From contig JAAUPS010000003.1 in the NCBI GenBank assembly GCA_012033015.1, forward strand, positions 1 to 64,000: a DNA stretch of 64,000 nt, read 5' to 3'. Under the pieces are notes generated by a model, which was not told where the DNA came from, ran no database searches, and saw nothing but the letters and a program-made list of their open reading frames with translations. Shown piece by piece: positions 63,663-64,000 of this stretch; the stretch's first letter is position 1, and each line of letters opens with the position of its first letter. Source of the DNA: Phormidesmis sp. RL_2_1. Lineage in GTDB: Bacteria; Cyanobacteriota; Cyanobacteriia; Phormidesmidales; Phormidesmidaceae. The position numbers and the translations under genes were made by a program.

Positions 63663-63986
63663 CTAAGGCCTGTTGACGCGAGCCGCTGCTGACTTAAGCC
63701 GGATAAAAAAGCTAACATTAACGCCGTCATTAGCGCCGTCATTAGCGCCGTGGCGCGTCACTGCTAGGGTATCTACCCGCGAGAGTAAAGGGCGAGCTGT
63801 CGTCTGAATTTTGTTAAAGGCCGGTACGGTTTGGCCAGCAATAGCCGCGATTGCCGAACCGTCTATATATAAATAGCCGTCATCGGCATTGTCTGGGTTC
63901 TTTAGGCTATCGGTGGACTGCAGGGGTGCGATCGCTTGCATAAAGTGCTCTGTGCTCAGCAGTGACGTTTGATTCATCTCTTGCAA
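63663..63986 (-). CDS. Hypothetical protein
   Basis: 107-aa ORF immediately upstream of glyK; contains NDGANDGVN repeat-like stretch; may be truncated by the window edge. Confidence 0.45.
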   Translation of the reverse strand: MQEMNQTSLLSTEHFMQAIAPLQSTDSLKNPDNADDGYLYIDGSAIAAIAGQTVPAFNKIQTTARPLLSRVDTLAVTRHGANDGANDGVNVSFFIRLKSAAARVNRP

Positions 63987-64000
63987 GCAGGTGGTGCATT

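Noticed and set aside
1-64000. Frequent GCGATCGC octamers
   Set aside because: These are HIP1 sites, well known in many cyanobacterial genomes.

Overview
Chromosomal segment of a cyanobacterium. Diagnostic markers are psbK and petN (both missing from the supplied ORF track because they are short), a CpcT/CpeT lyase and a CpeS/CpcS-type lyase flanking a HEAT-repeat gene, petF-type ferredoxin, sds, tgt, and many GCGATCGC (HIP1) sites. Content is mostly housekeeping: pheT, leuD, cobS, murI, rplU/rpmA, rsmB, clpP, purF/purL, bioB, trhO, clpB, argH, manC/PGM, ssb, glyK. I found no rRNA, tRNA, CRISPR array, prophage or intact IS element, and I do not see a convincing new defence or biosynthetic system. 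Three things deserve a second look. (1) Seven genes (an SDR, chrA, a peptidoglycan-binding protein, a rhodanese, argH, a SpoIIE-type phosphatase, cobK/cbiJ) are each split by what reads as a one-base deletion, usually at or near a short homopolymer. Because biosynthetic argH is among them, consensus or assembly error is the leading explanation, with slippage or recoding as the biological alternative. (2) Short tandem repeats of about 10-18 bp are very dense; several sit in frame inside conserved genes (DnaX-like linker, rsmB, bioB C-terminus including its stop codon, chrA, SDR, glyK). (3) A dispersed palindromic repeat family (AGCAAAGTAAG-ATGCAT-CTTACTTTGCT plus GTCGAGTTAG...CTAACTCGACAGAGGCTATAGC) occurs in several intergenic regions. 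All names come from reading the translations by eye; no database search was run.
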